Origin: Erpobdella octoculata
Taxonomy: Eukaryota > Annelida > Clitellata > Hirudinida > Erpobdellidae
Direction of reading: 5' to 3'
DNA: 64,000 bases
NCBI GenBank assembly: GCA_963978895.1
Contig: OZ022247.1
Coordinates: 5,615,437-5,679,436 of the forward strand
Shown here: positions 14,422 to 36,500 of the stretch, in pieces
Layout: the number at the start of each line of letters is the position of its first letter
How positions within the stretch are numbered: the first letter of the stretch is position 1
The notes under the pieces: generated by a model
Seen by the model: only the letters and a program-made list of their open reading frames with translations
What the model was told of the DNA's origin: nothing
Database searches by the model: none
Made by a program: the position numbers and the translations under genes

Positions 14422-15734
14422 CGCAATGCCTATGAATGGAAAAGTTTAGAATAACAAAAAATTTTTAATGCACTTTTTGTCGTGTTTTCTTGAATGTGTG
14501 TGTGTGGGGGGGGGGTTATTAAATAAATATGAATTTTATATAATTTGAATATGATTGCAAATGTGAGTAGAAATATAAGGAACGCTTAAGACTACTTAAG
14601 AGTAAAATTATGAGAAATCGTTGCGAAAAAAATAAGTTATTTAGTAGTAATGGTGAGTTTAATAGCCAAGAAAAAATTACAGTAAAAGGAGAGGGGAGAA
14701 AAATGAACGTGGAGAAGGAATTAGAGTAGTGAAGGAAATGAATGAGGGAAGAAATGAAAGAGAGCGGTCGCAATAAATTTACTTTAAAGAGAGCAATAAA
14801 AAATAATTAAAACACTCAGCGCAGATAAATTTCACAGTCGCACAAAAATGGCAGCAAGGAAAGTGAAAAGATTCCTGCTTCTTTGGTTTCTTTCGTCCGA
14901 ATTCTTTTAAATTCAACAAGAGGCGTTTATTTCTTCTTTCAGTTGACGAAAAACCATTGTAAGCTAATTATAATTAATATTAATGTGTCTGCCTGTGTGT
15001 GTGTGTGTTTGTACTGGGGTGTGTGGGAGTGTATGGGTGTGTGGGTGTGTATGGATGTGTGGGTGTGTGTGGGGGGAGGGAGGAGCTTAACTGTCTCACG
15101 TGTGTCGTCTGCACCACCCACCGATTGGTTTCTACCATAAAAGGTCACTGAGAGCATCTTCGGTAAAACGAATTTGCTGAAATAACTTCAAATAACAGCA
15201 ATCGCTGAAATTTAAACTAACTTTGAAATTAAAAGAAAAACCGTTGATGGCAGGCATTTAGTCTTTGGTGGTGAGTAAAAACAAAGTGACATAAGATTAC
15301 ATTAGACCTAAAACTGGTTTGATTCATTAATATTGAAATGGTTAGAAACTTCACTGATATTTTAGTCTGCAAAAACAATGTGTTGACGACCATCAACTAT
15401 ATAATTTGTGTGTTTTTGTGTACAAAGGTTCCTTAATGGCAAAAGTGTATAATTATTAAGTAAAAATTAATCTCAAGATTAGTCTCTTATTATGATAGTT
15501 ATCTTAGTTGTAACTTAACATCTGCGAATAAGTTTGTTTTCTCATTGAAAAAAAAAATTTTTTTTTAATTTCTTTTAAAAATCTGTCTAGAGCGTGATCA
15601 TCCAGCTTCATTAGCTTCAATTTTTTATTCAAACTGAAAAACATTTTTTTTAATCAATAAAATGAAACTCTATCATTCCAGAAGAATTTCGTTCTCTTAA
15701 ACGGATTCAATTCTAGACAAAAACTATTCTAAAA
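14422..15734. other. Intergenic, nothing recognised
   Basis: Short G-run at about 14505, a GTGTGGG-rich patch at 15000-15075; no exon that I can support. Confidence 0.5.
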
Positions 15735-15912
15735 CAACGACTAGTCCAGTCAGTGTAGTCCGTGTAGTCAGTGTAGTCAGTGTAGTCAGTGTAGTCAGTG
15801 TAGTTAGTGTAGTCCGTGTAGTCAGTGTAGTCAGTGTAGTCAGTGTAGTCAGTGTAGTTAGTGTAGTCAGTGTAGTGAATGTAGTGAATGTAGTCAGTGT
15901 AGTCAGTATAGT
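15735..15912. repeat. 9-bp minisatellite (TGTAGTCAG)
   Basis: About 19 head-to-tail 9-mers with single-base variants (TCAG, TCCG, TTAG, TGAA). Confidence 0.93.
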
Positions 15913-17036
15913 GATGTGAAACGTTCAAATAACAGCATGTGATGTAATTTTGAGACTCCCATCCCATTCCCGTCTCTCTCCCGTATGATGGGTCACAGGT
16001 CGTCCCCGTCAAATACGAACTGTACGTCAAAACAAAACAAACTTTCATAATTGTCGCCATCACTTGGTCATCTATCAAAGTCTTCCTTGACCTCCTCAGA
16101 GAGCTTCGCATTTATCAGCATTCAAGTCACGTGGCGTAATAAATTATGGACCACGCACTGCCCGCACATGTTCAAGAGCCAATTAAAATTGATCGACAAT
16201 TAATATATAATGTTAATTTAAAACAACCAGAAAATGCTAATCACACGTTAAGAAGTCCTTGTTAGTGCGGCTAACAAGCCCACGCGTGGTTGTAATAATA
16301 TTCATCACGTGTTCTAATTAATATTCATTTGCAATCACGAGATTACTTTTTGAATACTCGCAATAAAACAGGTATCGAATATACGATCAAATGACGACTC
16401 ATAAAAAGCTATGCTGGAATGTCGGAATGAGATGAATGCGAAGCTACACGGCAGCGCCACCACCGAGTGAAAGCTAATCGAGCGAGTCCCACTTCGGCCA
16501 GCTGCAGCCCGGCCTGTTGTGTGAGTTAACTCCCAGCAGTCACTTGTCTTATAAGAGCCGCCAGCTCTGCTGGATGGAGATGTTATGTTTATAGATAGAC
16601 GGATGAGAAATGCCATTGTTGTAGATGTTACTGTGTTCTGTTCTCTTGTTTTTATTGCTGGTTTGATTTGTTGAGTTTTTATTCCATTTATCGAGTACGA
16701 TTTGAGAAAAATGTGAGTATGGATTTTTTAGTTCGTTATTTTTTAAATGAATTTAGATGTTGAATTATAAAATATGTCATGGGGACTTTTTTATATTAAA
16801 TTTATTTGCCTGGCTATAATTGAGACCAGTGGCTTAAGCCTCCGGATGAACCTTAAATGCAAAAATTATTAATTTATTTCGCAGTTTTGAATTTCAAATA
16901 ACTTTCGCTTGCTCAAAGGAAATCTTAATTCAAGAAACTATTGGTGGTTTTCAATTTCTTGAAATCCTGTATGTGTATATATTGTGTATAATCCTCTCCA
17001 CGGAACAGCGTAACAAGTGACGTCACTGGTTTATAG
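15913..17036. other. Intergenic with a GC-rich island
   Basis: A GC-richer stretch at about 16430-16575 ends in a good donor-like GTGAGTTA (16520s). It could be a 5' exon of the plus-strand gene at 18234, but no frame or start decides this. Confidence 0.35.
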
Positions 17037-17547
17037 ATCCATCTAACTACCATATGGATCTATCTAACCATATAGATCCATCTAGCCATATTAATCCATC
17101 TAACCATATAAGATACATTTAACCATATAGATCCATTTAACCAATAGATCCATCTAACCATATAGATCCATCTAAACATATAGATCTATCTAACCATATA
17201 GATCCATCTAACCATATATACCCATCTAACCATATAGATACATTTAACCAATAGATCCATCTAAACATATAGATCTATCTAACCATATAGATCCATCTAA
17301 CCATATAGATACATCCAACCATATAGATACATTTAACCATATAGATCCATTTAACCAATAGATCCATCTAACCATATTGATCCATCTAACCATATAGATC
17401 CATCTGACCATATAGATCCATCTAACCATATTGATCCATCTAACCATATAGATCCATCTAACCATATAGATCCATCTAACCATATAGATCCATCTAACCA
17501 TATAGATCCATCTAACCATATAGATCCATCTAACCATATAGATCCAT
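17037..17547. repeat. 18-bp minisatellite (ATAGATCCATCTAACCAT)
   Basis: About 28 units of 17-18 bp. The last 150 bp are nearly pure, and the first half is more diverged. Confidence 0.95.
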
Positions 17548-18233
17548 CCAACATCCGTTGAAGCTGAATATGCAGGCTCGAATAATCACGGTGGTCGATT
17601 CCCTAATTTCCGCTCTTTCTTCATCCAATTTCACTCTCACTTTCTGTGATTTAATTTTAACAAAAGAAATCGCATCCGTCCTGCTCCAATTGAAACGCCG
17701 ACTGGACTCCGGGAGAAAAAAAAGGACACTTCACACATCGCATTAGATTAATGGGCCGCATTGTACGGCCGTTGTGCACATGATGGCGTGATCCGGGATA
17801 ACTCGTATTATCGTCCATTGTGGTCCACAGACTGTAATTTGATTGGAAAGAGTTGTCCATTGTATTTGCTTAGTTGTTCTTTGCCGGGGGCTCTGATTTA
17901 TCGTTTAATCAGAAAAAAAGGAAAAGAAGTTATGGCGAAATAGGCACCATTTTGAAAAGGTTTTCAGTGCCATGTCCGCTGGCACAATCAACCAGTGTAC
18001 CTGTGCGTGAGTCTGTGTGCACGTCTATGTTTGTGTTTTTATATCTGTGTGTGCGTGCGTGCGGTTGTATGCAGTTTATGATCTCTTCATTTTTTTTATA
18101 TAGCCTAGTGTTTACAAAGACAGAGAAACATTCACATACACTTTTTCGTAGATACAAACACACACACACATACACACACACACGCACGCGCATATTAACA
18201 CAGAAATATCTGAAAATCATAACTCTTCCACAG

Positions 18234-26929
<8,696 letters not shown>

Positions 26930-26931
26930 CA

Positions 26932-27588
26932 TCGAGTGTGACTTGCGAGATAGCTGCTGAACTACTAAGACGCCTGTCTGTGTGTGAATGTACGTGTTTG
27001 TTTATCACACAGACACACACACTCGCAAAATCTTTTTTTCTTTCTCTCACACACCAAAACAAACTCACACATACACAAAGCATCTTTTATACACACAATT
27101 GTACACTCTATGAGCTTCATTTTCAATTTGTTGAAGTGTAGATATTTATTGTTAAACAAATCCCACGAAATTGTAAAAAATTAAAAATGTCGTGAGTTTA
27201 CAGAAATTAAATTAAAATGAAACAAAATCAATAACAACAGTGAATTGCTTAAAAATTGTAAATCTACTAAACAAGAACCAATTAGTTTCATAAAATGGCA
27301 CAGTTAGAGACAGAAATAAATCGCTTCTGAAGTGATGCAATTTGTCATTTATAACAAGAGAAGCTCCCGGTCAAAAATCATCCCAATGCTAAAAGGCACT
27401 GTGAAATATCACTGGCAATTCAAGTCTTCTTCTTCGCAGGCAATCTTAGAACTTAAAATTTTTCACCATTTCAAAAGACAAAGCAGCTGAGGTTAGCAAG
27501 TGAATAAATCATTATGAACAAGTTATTGGTCAAAAATGGAGAATGGTGGCATGACAAATGCGTAGTCCCGGCTTTCGGCCGAAATGAA
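26932..27588. other. Region between convergent genes
   Basis: 3' flank of the plus-strand gene (CA-rich patch at about 27003-27090) and of the GAB-like gene. No exon. Confidence 0.5.
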
Positions 27589-27589
27589 A

Positions 27590-30557
27590 TCAGCATTCAT
27601 CTTCCCCACTATCACAATCATCTGAAGACTCCATTCTCTCCGTTATTCTTTTCACTGGCATCTCGATCTTTCTATCATCTGGCCTGAAAATAAATGAATA
27701 GAAAAAATATTCAAAGAAAAAAAAAAGATATCTGAGTTTTTGTTTGATTGTGCTTTTCTCTTTCTCCCGCACGCAATCCCAACAGCATCAAGCAAAACGA
27801 AACTCGCTACTAGCACCAGACAGAAGGAATTGGAGAACACCTAAGAAGCTTAATACGAAGCCATAAGTATCGCAGATGCACTCATTCTATTTCATTCCGC
27901 AAAACCGAGTTCCGATAAATTACAATCGAGTTTAACTCATTTGCCAGCAAATCAACGGCCACAAAATTGATGTTTTAATCTGAACGGCAATCTTGCACGC
28001 GCGCTCGCAATAACACATCAGAGCTCGTTCGGGAATTTTTAAAAAAAAATTAAAACCACTCACCCGTCGACGTTCCTTCTGAAACTTTTGCTTCTCTGCG
28101 TGAATCTGATTGAGTCGTGAATCGTGTTCGTCGGAGACAACTTTTTTTGGAACGAAGCTACAACTTTCAATTGACCTTCTGAAAAGTTTACAGTTTATAA
28201 ATAAAAAATAAAAAAAAAACAGCAATATTATTTTGTTGCAATTTAATGCGGCTGCACGACAAGACATGCACAGGTAGGAACAACTTGAATTACTGATGTC
28301 TATAAAAAATATTACCAGAATTATATTCTACCCTGTTGAATGATACACACAAAACTAAATATTTCAACCGTAGCAATTCTATAGGAACAAAATTTAATGA
28401 AAAGCAAATACAGAAACTAAACAGTATTTTAGAACAAATAACAGATCTAACTTCCTCTGGGAGAATGTTCTTCTACCTTCTTTTTAAAAATATGTCTCTG
28501 GTCTTCATCTCCACGAATACTCTCCTTGTTTATCACAGGCTTCGCTGCAGGGATCGGCTTCAATGACGGCTGTTTTACGATTGGTTGTTGGCTGCTCGAG
28601 CTTTCTAGAAGAACATAAAATTAAAATAAATTAAAACTAACTCCCTAATTGGATAAAACAGTTGATATAACGTCAGGTAAAATTGAGTGTACAACAAACA
28701 TAGAGCAAGAAAAAGTAGACATTCAAATTACAGGAGGGCTGCCTAGCAGTCATGTAGTTTTTTGAAAATGTTTTCTTGGACCAAATTGACATTAAACCAA
28801 AAGTAACTGTCTCAATTATTTATGGTTTCATTTAAAAAAATACTTGGTTGAATAAATTGCAGTAGTGAAGACAACAGCATAAGCTTTATCACCCGCTTAA
28901 ATTTTATAAATAAATTCCGAATTATAAAACCTACTGAGTACCTTTAGAAAGAATTCGGGTTCTCTTAGCAGGCACCGGTTTGTAAACGTCATTTTTGACA
29001 TTCTTTGGAGCATCATACATACAATCATTTTCCTCGAATTCTCTTGCTGGTTGGTTTTGTAGTTTCTGATGCTTCTCTGCTCTTCGTCCAATCACTGGTT
29101 GTTGAGCTGCTACCTGACCATTCGTACAAGGAATGTCACAGGGATCTTGTTTCTTACTAGGAGGAACACTGTAAACACTATTAATATCTTGAGGAACACT
29201 GTAAAAACTAGCACCACTATCTTGAGGAACGCTGTAAAAACTATTACTACTATCTTGAGGAACGCTGTAAAAACCACTACTACTATCTTGAACACAAGTA
29301 AAGCCGGTAATTTCTTCAGTAGGAAGGTGAGAATTAGAAATAAATCCACCCGTAGGCACGCTGTAACAAAATTCAGTATCGCCGTCGATCGATCTCGGTT
29401 GTATCGATTTGAAATTCTTGTTGAGCATACTTTTCCGACTGACCGGCACCGGGGGTGCTTTCAAAGTCTCGGACGATTTCGATTTCGCCGGCAGTTCTGG
29501 CGATGAAAAGTCGGATGATTTTGGAGTGTTGTAGAGTATCTCACCGCCGTCGTTCTCGTTGCGATCATTTCCATCAACTTTCTGGTTATAATTTTTAGGT
29601 GAATCATAACTGCCAAGATCTTCTGGACAGGTTAATAATTTTGGAACATTGTAATTTTCTTCTGCTACGCAAACAACGTCACTCGCGTTAGACGACTGCG
29701 TCGACAGGTTTTTCTTCTTTTCTTTCGAAGGTTTGGGAGGTGGAGGTCCAAGACATTCTTCCACCAATAAATTTGAAACCAAAACAGAATTTTTCGATTC
29801 ACTTCTGTGACTTGCACCGATGATATCTTCGAGAGATTTTCTGAATTTCTCGGGTGGAATCGGTGGCAATTCCATTTTCTCTCTCGGTTTTATCAAAACG
29901 GCAGAAGAAATGTTGAGACTCTCCAATTCTGGGACTGATCCAAATGGCTTTGACTTGATTTCGTTCTCCAAGTTTTTTGTTGGAGAAAACAATTTATTAT
30001 CCAACAAATTCGACTCTGAAGAATTGAAACGACTAGAAAGTGGCAGAGTGCAGTTTTGAGGAGGAGAAACTTTCATTGCACTCGGATGGGTCTGGAAATT
30101 GGGAATCGGTCTTGGAAGGGTAGGACCGCTAGCAGATTTGACCATTTTGCTTTCAGGAAAATATTGTAGCTTGTTTTCATCTATGAAATACAAAATAATT
30201 TATGATAAAAATAGTCTAAACTATATTAATCCTTAAAATAACCAAAAAAATACCGTTTTCCAATAATCCAAGAACATTGCAGAGATATGCAACCCAGCCA
30301 TTCATTTCATCCTCATTGTCAGCCACCAAGTAATACGTTCTTTCTCTCCCTTTATGTTTCGTTTGCAAGCCAAAGACATTTTTATACGTATCCGAATCCA
30401 AATTAGACAGCACTTCGTTGCAATCTTCTAAATTAATGCACCCCACTTTTGTACTGAGCTTCTTGCTGGAGTAATATTCCAGCATGGCGGCTCGAGCTCC
30501 TATCATTCCACATGACGTCGGTGGGGCGTACAACACAAAGTAACGTCTTTTCCACTT
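27590..30557 (-). CDS. GAB-type PH-domain docking protein (5' exon missing)
   Basis: Exons on the minus strand: 30557-30254, 30180-28942, 28604-28477 (3' end uncertain), 28178-28064 and 27683-27590. The first encodes most of a PH domain (KWKRRYFVLYAPP, then KVGCINLEDCNEV, then YYLVADNEDEMNGWVAYLCN), which binds phosphoinositides. The long exon is disordered and rich in docking sites: YNVP, YDSP, YNTP, YSVP and YDAP (YxxP, bound by CRK/NCK-type SH2 domains) and PPPKPSK and PPVPVSRK (SH3 ligands). GAB/DOS proteins are phosphorylated downstream of receptor tyrosine kinases and recruit SHP2, PI3K and GRB2. The protein ends SSDDCDSGEDEC. The first PH strands lie in an upstream exon that I did not find. 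The junction between the third and fourth exons does not keep phase at the obvious donor, so a small exon or other donor is missing. Confidence 0.82.
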
Positions 30558-30725
30558 CTGTAAAATATAAAAAAAAACTATTAAAATTATTGATCTCGAA
30601 GAAAATATAACCGATAAGTCACCGTATTACTACAATAGTAAATCAAAATAAGAAACTTGTTTCTTTATGAATAACAGCTAACAAGTTAAACTTAGACAAA
30701 CTACTAAACATTAATGTTAAAATAA
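30558..30725. other. Intron 5' of the PH exon
   Basis: AT-rich; no upstream PH exon recognised here. Confidence 0.4.
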
Positions 30726-30727
30726 TA

Positions 30728-30935
30728 AATGTAATATAATGTGGTAATTTATAGAGCACCTCATACAAAGCTCAGAAGCACTGTTTTTTTACAGGTAACA
30801 CGGAGAGAAACAATTTTATCCGCTAAGTTTTCCGTTTTGCTCCAGGAAACTACGTGCCCGAACCTGAAATCGAACCCAGGTACTCCGGATATACAAGCCG
30901 GTGTCTAATTCACTAGACCAATACCTCTCACTAAT
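30728..30935 (-). mobile_element. tRNA-derived SINE family B, copy 1
   Basis: A tRNA-like head on the minus strand (CTAGTGAATTAGACACCGG, then TGGGTTCGATTTCAGG as B box) is followed by a unique body that aligns with the copy at 44.7-45.06 kb (shared GGAAAYTACGTGYCCG). This copy is shorter inside. Confidence 0.75.
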
Positions 30936-30939
30936 GTTA

Positions 30940-31338
30940 ATAAAGTCAATGATTAAGTGACTCAAAGTGTTATTTAAGTTAAGTGAAATGGATTTAAAAT
31001 AATTGTGCTAACAGAAATTGAAACATAAATTGCAGAAAATATGGAAACGAAATTAATATTGAAATAAACAAACTTTATCGAAATAGAAACGGAAATAAAA
31101 ACTGATATGAGAAAAGCTTAAATATAATTTTTTATAATAACCAAAATGCGACTGAGTGTAGCCTATCAAGCAGCTATTAGTTATACTCAGCTATATAACA
31201 GTCTATAAGTCTACTAGCTAGCGGCAGCTTTCTTTAAGTTTAAGGAAATAGTACCGTTCGAGGCACTATTTACATTGCAGTTGTGAGTGATATAGTATAC
31301 TGACCTATATATAAATCAGTGGACAACACAAATAACAC
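30940..31338. other. AT-rich, nothing recognised
   Basis: No exon; lies between two SINE insertions. Confidence 0.45.
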
Positions 31339-31346
31339 GAATTAAA

Positions 31347-31518
31347 ATTTTTTTATAATAGTTTATAGTCCTTTACACCAGGTGTTTTAAGACTGAAATG
31401 GCTGTATGTAAGAAGCACCTAAGTACTTCCTGTCATGGATCATAATTTGATCATTTTAACTTTTTCCACCTCTTTTTACGAGGCTTGGGAATGGCTTGCA
31501 AAAGCAAGGCAGAGTTAT
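31347..31518 (-). mobile_element. SINE family A, copy 9
   Basis: Full length, flanked by GAATTAAA (31339-31346, 31519-31526). Confidence 0.88.
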
Positions 31519-31860
31519 GAATTAAAGAACTAAAAATTAGTTTTCTTATAAGTTTATTTTAATAAAAAAATTATCAATTATAAAAATAAATTTCCTCTCA
31601 TCGCTCGGTGACTCACAGCAGTTTCCATAAAGTTATTAAATTAGCAAACATTTCAATAAAATTCAACTTTTTAAAAATATAAACGTCTAAAACATTTTAC
31701 TATTCTTCATGTTCCATTTTAATGAACAATTATAATCACGGGACCCCCACACCCGTCACTTCTGTTTTAAAACTCAAGATGTAAGTTCTATTATACTTTA
31801 ACTTAATTATAATTTATTTTTCATTCAATTGATTTTTCTTGAATTATTTGTGATCGTATA

Positions 31861-32717
31861 CAGTAGGACCTTGCTTATATGATCCCCCGATATACGACTT
31901 TAGTGCTTATACGACCTAAACATTTTGCACGGATTGAAATATACCTACTTTTCCATACTAATCTGTTTCTGTTATGCGACAAACTTCGTAACCTTGTTTC
32001 TGTGGCATTATTTGTATAAATAACTCTATTATGCGACCTGCAGTAGATGAAAGCCCTTGAAATTGCTTGTAGGTAGGTGTAATAAAAGCCAGTGGGGTTT
32101 TGTTAATTTTCAAGTTCCTTTTGAATGTCTACTCTTCAGTAACCAATACTGTTGTTCAGACCAAACCAACTTTATATTTCGTTCCATGTGATGTCGCAAA
32201 TTCTACAGAGGCTCTAGAGTTCGATGATGACATGGTAGACCATCCAATCCTGGCGAAAGTCAATTTTGAAGAGTATGTCAGTTGTGATGCTAATGTGCCA
32301 ACAAGTTCGAATGTCCAGGGTGTCCCCGTTGTAGTTGAACAAAAAGAGGAAAACATTGAAGACATTTCAAAAGATTCGGATGATGAATTCATTAGCAGTC
32401 AAACTGCAATTTTATATGTTAATAGGCTTTTAAAGTATGCTTGTAAGCACGACAACAGTACGCTAGCTAGCCATCTCGTCTTTGGAGTTGTGTAGTGTTA
32501 AATTAAATAATTTAAAACAACAAACGATCTGGAACTATTTTAAATCATAACTTATTTTATATGACTGTTAGTTGATTTTAAAAAACTACTGATAACTCTT
32601 TGTTGTCTGTATATATAATTCTGAAAAAAATGTGACTTTTTCTCTTATCCGACTCACCCACGTATGCGACCGATTTTACGTGGCAATGGAGAAGTCGCAT
32701 AACAGAGGTTCTACTGT
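31861..32717 (+). mobile_element. Pogo/Tigger-like transposon, internally deleted
   Basis: Inverted ends CAGTAGGACCTTGCTTAT and, reversed, CAGTAGAACCTCTGTTAT, flanked by TA on both sides, the pogo/Tc1-mariner target. Total 857 bp. Both ends also carry tandem sub-repeats of the TATACGAC/TATGCGAC type. Confidence 0.88.
32100..32495 (+). pseudogene. C-terminal remnant of the Tigger/pogo transposase
   Basis: A frame of about 130 residues inside the element. Its acidic centre and end (SSQTAILYVNRLLKYACKHD) resemble the tail of Tigger/jerky-type DDE transposases, where an E/D-rich linker precedes a helix ending in a short stop-proximal segment. The CENPB-type DNA-binding domain and DDE core are absent, so it cannot transpose on its own. 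Confidence 0.65.
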
Positions 32718-32997
32718 ACTACATTTTTAACATGTGGTTACTTTTCATCCTGTTTATAGCTGAGATTGTATTACTCCACAGATTCTTGTCTTAACGGCAA
32801 CTGACACTTGTGTGAACGTTTACCCAGACGTATAATATAGCTTTATATATATTGTATTAATAAATATAACCACAACAAGTAGTAATAATAAAAGTTCTTG
32901 CTATTTAATATATTCAACTTGAAACTTTTACATTATTTATTTATAAATAAAACATATATTTTATTTTATATTATTTATAAAATATATAATTGCCTTA

Positions 32998-33223
32998 CAG
33001 CTCCAAACAGCTTCCACGGTCCCGAGGACTTTTGTTCTGGAGGAGATTTTACAAGCCAGCCTTTAAAAATCGGTTCCATGTACTTTTATTAAAAATTTCC
33101 ACGAAGGACTATTTCGGCTAGATTTAGAGTTAGACAATCCAAATAAAATCCTGTTTACAAAATACAGAGGCCTGCACCTTGATTATTTACCTATACCCTT
33201 CAAAAACGCAAAAAAAACTTGCA
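32998..33223 (+). pseudogene. Orphan exon-like segment with one in-frame stop
   Basis: Starts after a good acceptor (TTGCCTTACAG) and ends at a donor-like AATAG before GTAATT. One frame reads LQTASTVPRTFVLEEILQAS, a TAA at about 33063, then a gene-like stretch (RLDLELDNPNKILFTKYRGL, then HLDYLPIPF). I do not recognise it. It could be a degraded exon, a sequencing error, or a short exon plus a second acceptor that I do not see. It lies 285 bp before the NUB1 start and does not splice into it in frame. Confidence 0.4.
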
Positions 33224-33508
33224 ATAGGTAATTATTTAAAAATTGAATTTTTTAAATTGAATTTTTTATGCTAAATTACGTTAAACTTAAAAATATGAGT
33301 TTGATATTTATTTTTAAAAAATAAATAAAATAATTAATATCTACAACATAAAAATTAAAACAAAATATTTTATAATATCAGTACAAAAACATTTTATGAA
33401 TTTTTTATCAATGTTTCTGCTCGTCGGCAGTTAAAACACCTGACTCATTGTTGATAAACAATCTTACCGTTCAGTCCTGCTTCTTTTGAAACTGTAAAAC
33501 TTTAAAAG

Positions 33509-36500
33509 ATGAACAATTATAACATACCTACAAATGAACTGGCTAAAGAAAAAATTAAACAATTTTTAAATGATTCTAAAATTAGGCTTTGGCTAGAGCC
33601 GTACAGTTCTTCTGACGGTTCAAAAAAATTTGTACCAAATGTAAGTTTGAATTTGAAAAAGTACATAGATTATAAATATAGAATAAATTTCAATTAAATA
33701 GATAGCAATTAATAGAATAATGTCGTTTTAATGTTAATCACTTGCTTAATCAGCACAAACCTTTTTTTTTATATAAACAAAAGTAGAAAAACAGAAGATT
33801 AAGTCTTAATCATTAAAGTTGAGGCAGGATATTATTATAAAATAGATTATAGAAAAACAAACTAGTTTTAAAACTTTTAACATGAAAAGTTCAGGTCACT
33901 ATATTCTTTTATTTTTTCATTTTTCTCCACTGTTGTTATTTGTTTCGTAGGTGCAATGAAATTATAAAACTGACATAATTAAAACAAAAAACCGATAATG
34001 GCTATTTAAAAAAATATTTCAAATGTATTTTTCATTTAGCCTTTAGTCCAATATTAAAAACAATATACAGAAGCACAAAGAAATATTTTTTTTAAATATG
34101 GTTTTTTTCCAAATGCAGAATTTACATAGTAAAACTGACTAATCTGTTTTTAAATCATAAGCAAAATAAAGGAAAGTTAAGCTTTTTAATGCACTAGTTA
34201 AAAATGGGCAAAAGTCCCTTCGATATAAAACAAAGACTTTTGTAATTTTTTCTATTCAAGGTGTGCTGCTAAGGTGATGTTTTTTAAGTTACACTGTCAT
34301 GACTGTTGTTGTCTAACATTTTATATGTTGAGGGTTGATAAAAAATATTTGTTTACAGGAGCTTATTAAAGATTTCAGCAAAAAACTTGAATTGTCAGAA
34401 TCTGCCGTTGAGCAAATAATAGAAGAGTTGAGAGTTCATTCGTTTGCTAAATTTGCTGCCAATAATACGTTCAATTCAAGAGGACTTATAACAGTTAATT
34501 TTAAATTTGCTAGTGCCTCTAAAAATGAGGTAAATATTTTCATTTTTTTTTGTTTTTATGTATTTATTGAGAACTGTACATTTGGCAGTTTGTGACTTTT
34601 ATTAGAATTTACTTACATGCCATTAGAATGTTTGTAAAAAGTAAATAATTATTACATTGCATGATTTGAAAATGATTCTGTTTGTTTCGGAATAATTCAA
34701 TCGCTAATTAACGTCTTCGTGAATTAACCATCTTCAGTCAAACATGCCCGTCGATGTAATTAAAAACTCCACGGAGATCGACCCGGACTCTTTGGGATCG
34801 GATTTAAAAAACGACATTGCATCCGAATGCGGAATGCCGTCTCGGAAACTGAAACTCATTTGTTCTGGAAAAATCATTGATGAACAGGCAACTCTAAGAC
34901 AGCAAAATTTGAAGGTGAATTATTTTTTCTGCTTGGTGCCAATCTTTTATTAAATTCTATTTTTTACTTGCTTAAGTTATAATTACAAATTAATTTATAA
35001 TAATAGAAATTAATTCTATTCATTACAGAACATGAGTGATGTTTTGGTTCTCTGCTTGACCAAAGAAGAAGAAGAAAATCTAGAGAAATCTGAAAATGAA
35101 ATGAAAATTTCACGTGCCAAAAAGGCAGCAAATCTGGTCGCAGGCGGACGTTGGTTTTCATTCAAATATTCTTCTAGCAAGCCAAGTAACAACATTATAT
35201 AAATCTTATTATTGAAACTATTATTGTTTACAGAATACCTAAACTTAGAGGTTGTCAACCAATCGGGCGCATCCATGGAACTGCCGGAAGAAGAACAGAG
35301 AGTTTGTTCAGTTTTTTGCTTCTTTTTTATTTTGAGCTATGAAATTATATTATAATTAGTAATTCAAATCATGTTTATTATCTTTTAGCTTCTATAAAAA
35401 TATTTTAATTAACATTATAAATACTGTTGAGTAACATGTAACTTATATGAATTGTTTGAAATACAGTAATATCTTGTGTTGTATGAAGAATGCATTTTTA
35501 GACTAAGAAGCTGCCAAATGACACAGCGTTAAGCAAGATAATATCAATATTGCCACATTGTTGTTCACATCAATACATAGATTTAAACACATTCGCTACT
35601 ACAACTTTTTTCATCTTTCTATAAATCAGCATTGTAACAAATCGGCATTATTTAGAAAATGAGATCTTTCTGTAGAATATGTATTATTTATTATATTAAA
35701 ATGTATATACATTGGGTTTATAACTACCAATATATGATTATATTAAATATAACAAAAATATTATTTAAAAACAATAAACATATTGTTAAAACCTTGTTAT
35801 AGGCACTGACAGTGGCCATGATGCTTCATGAAAAGGGAAGAGCTGCATTGAAGAGAAAAGAATACAGCATCTCACTACTCTATTTCATCGAAGCTGACAA
35901 TGAGTTTCTGTAAGATTATGATTATAGTTATGTTAATTTAATTGAATAAATTACTACAGCGGTTGTTTCATTTCATCAGAAAATGCAATTCAAGTGTGCT
36001 GGAATATGTGGACAATTATGCTCTTCTGTGTCTCGATGTGGTCTGGTGCTACTTCTGCCTTCAGCAACCATCAGCCCTCTTGGATGCTGGTAACATTTTT
36101 TACATTTTAACAATTTTATTTTTATGGATTATATACCTTACATAATATTCTTATATACATATAAACCATTTTTATTGTATATAAATATAATATAAACTAT
36201 TTTATGAGTTAAATAATTTATTTAAAACACGGCATTTCCAGAAAAACGTTTGTCAATGTGTGAGGAAAAGCTGAACAGAACGTACGGACCGAACATGGAA
36301 AAAGTGAAAATTGTTCGGGTGAGAAAATTGAAATACGATTGTACGGAGTTAAATGGTGATTTGTAATGCAATTTAATTTTTTTTGTTTATTACAAAAGGG
36401 TGGAGCTAGCAAAGAAGAAGCACTAATGGTGAGATTGCATCTGATGAAAGGTGTTTTGTATTTCTACAAAGGACTGACCTACAAATCATCTGCCATGTTT

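Noticed and set aside
29069..29506. 145-residue plus-strand frame
   Set aside because: Antisense of the GAB-like YxxP exon; its repetition mirrors the YSVPQ repeats.
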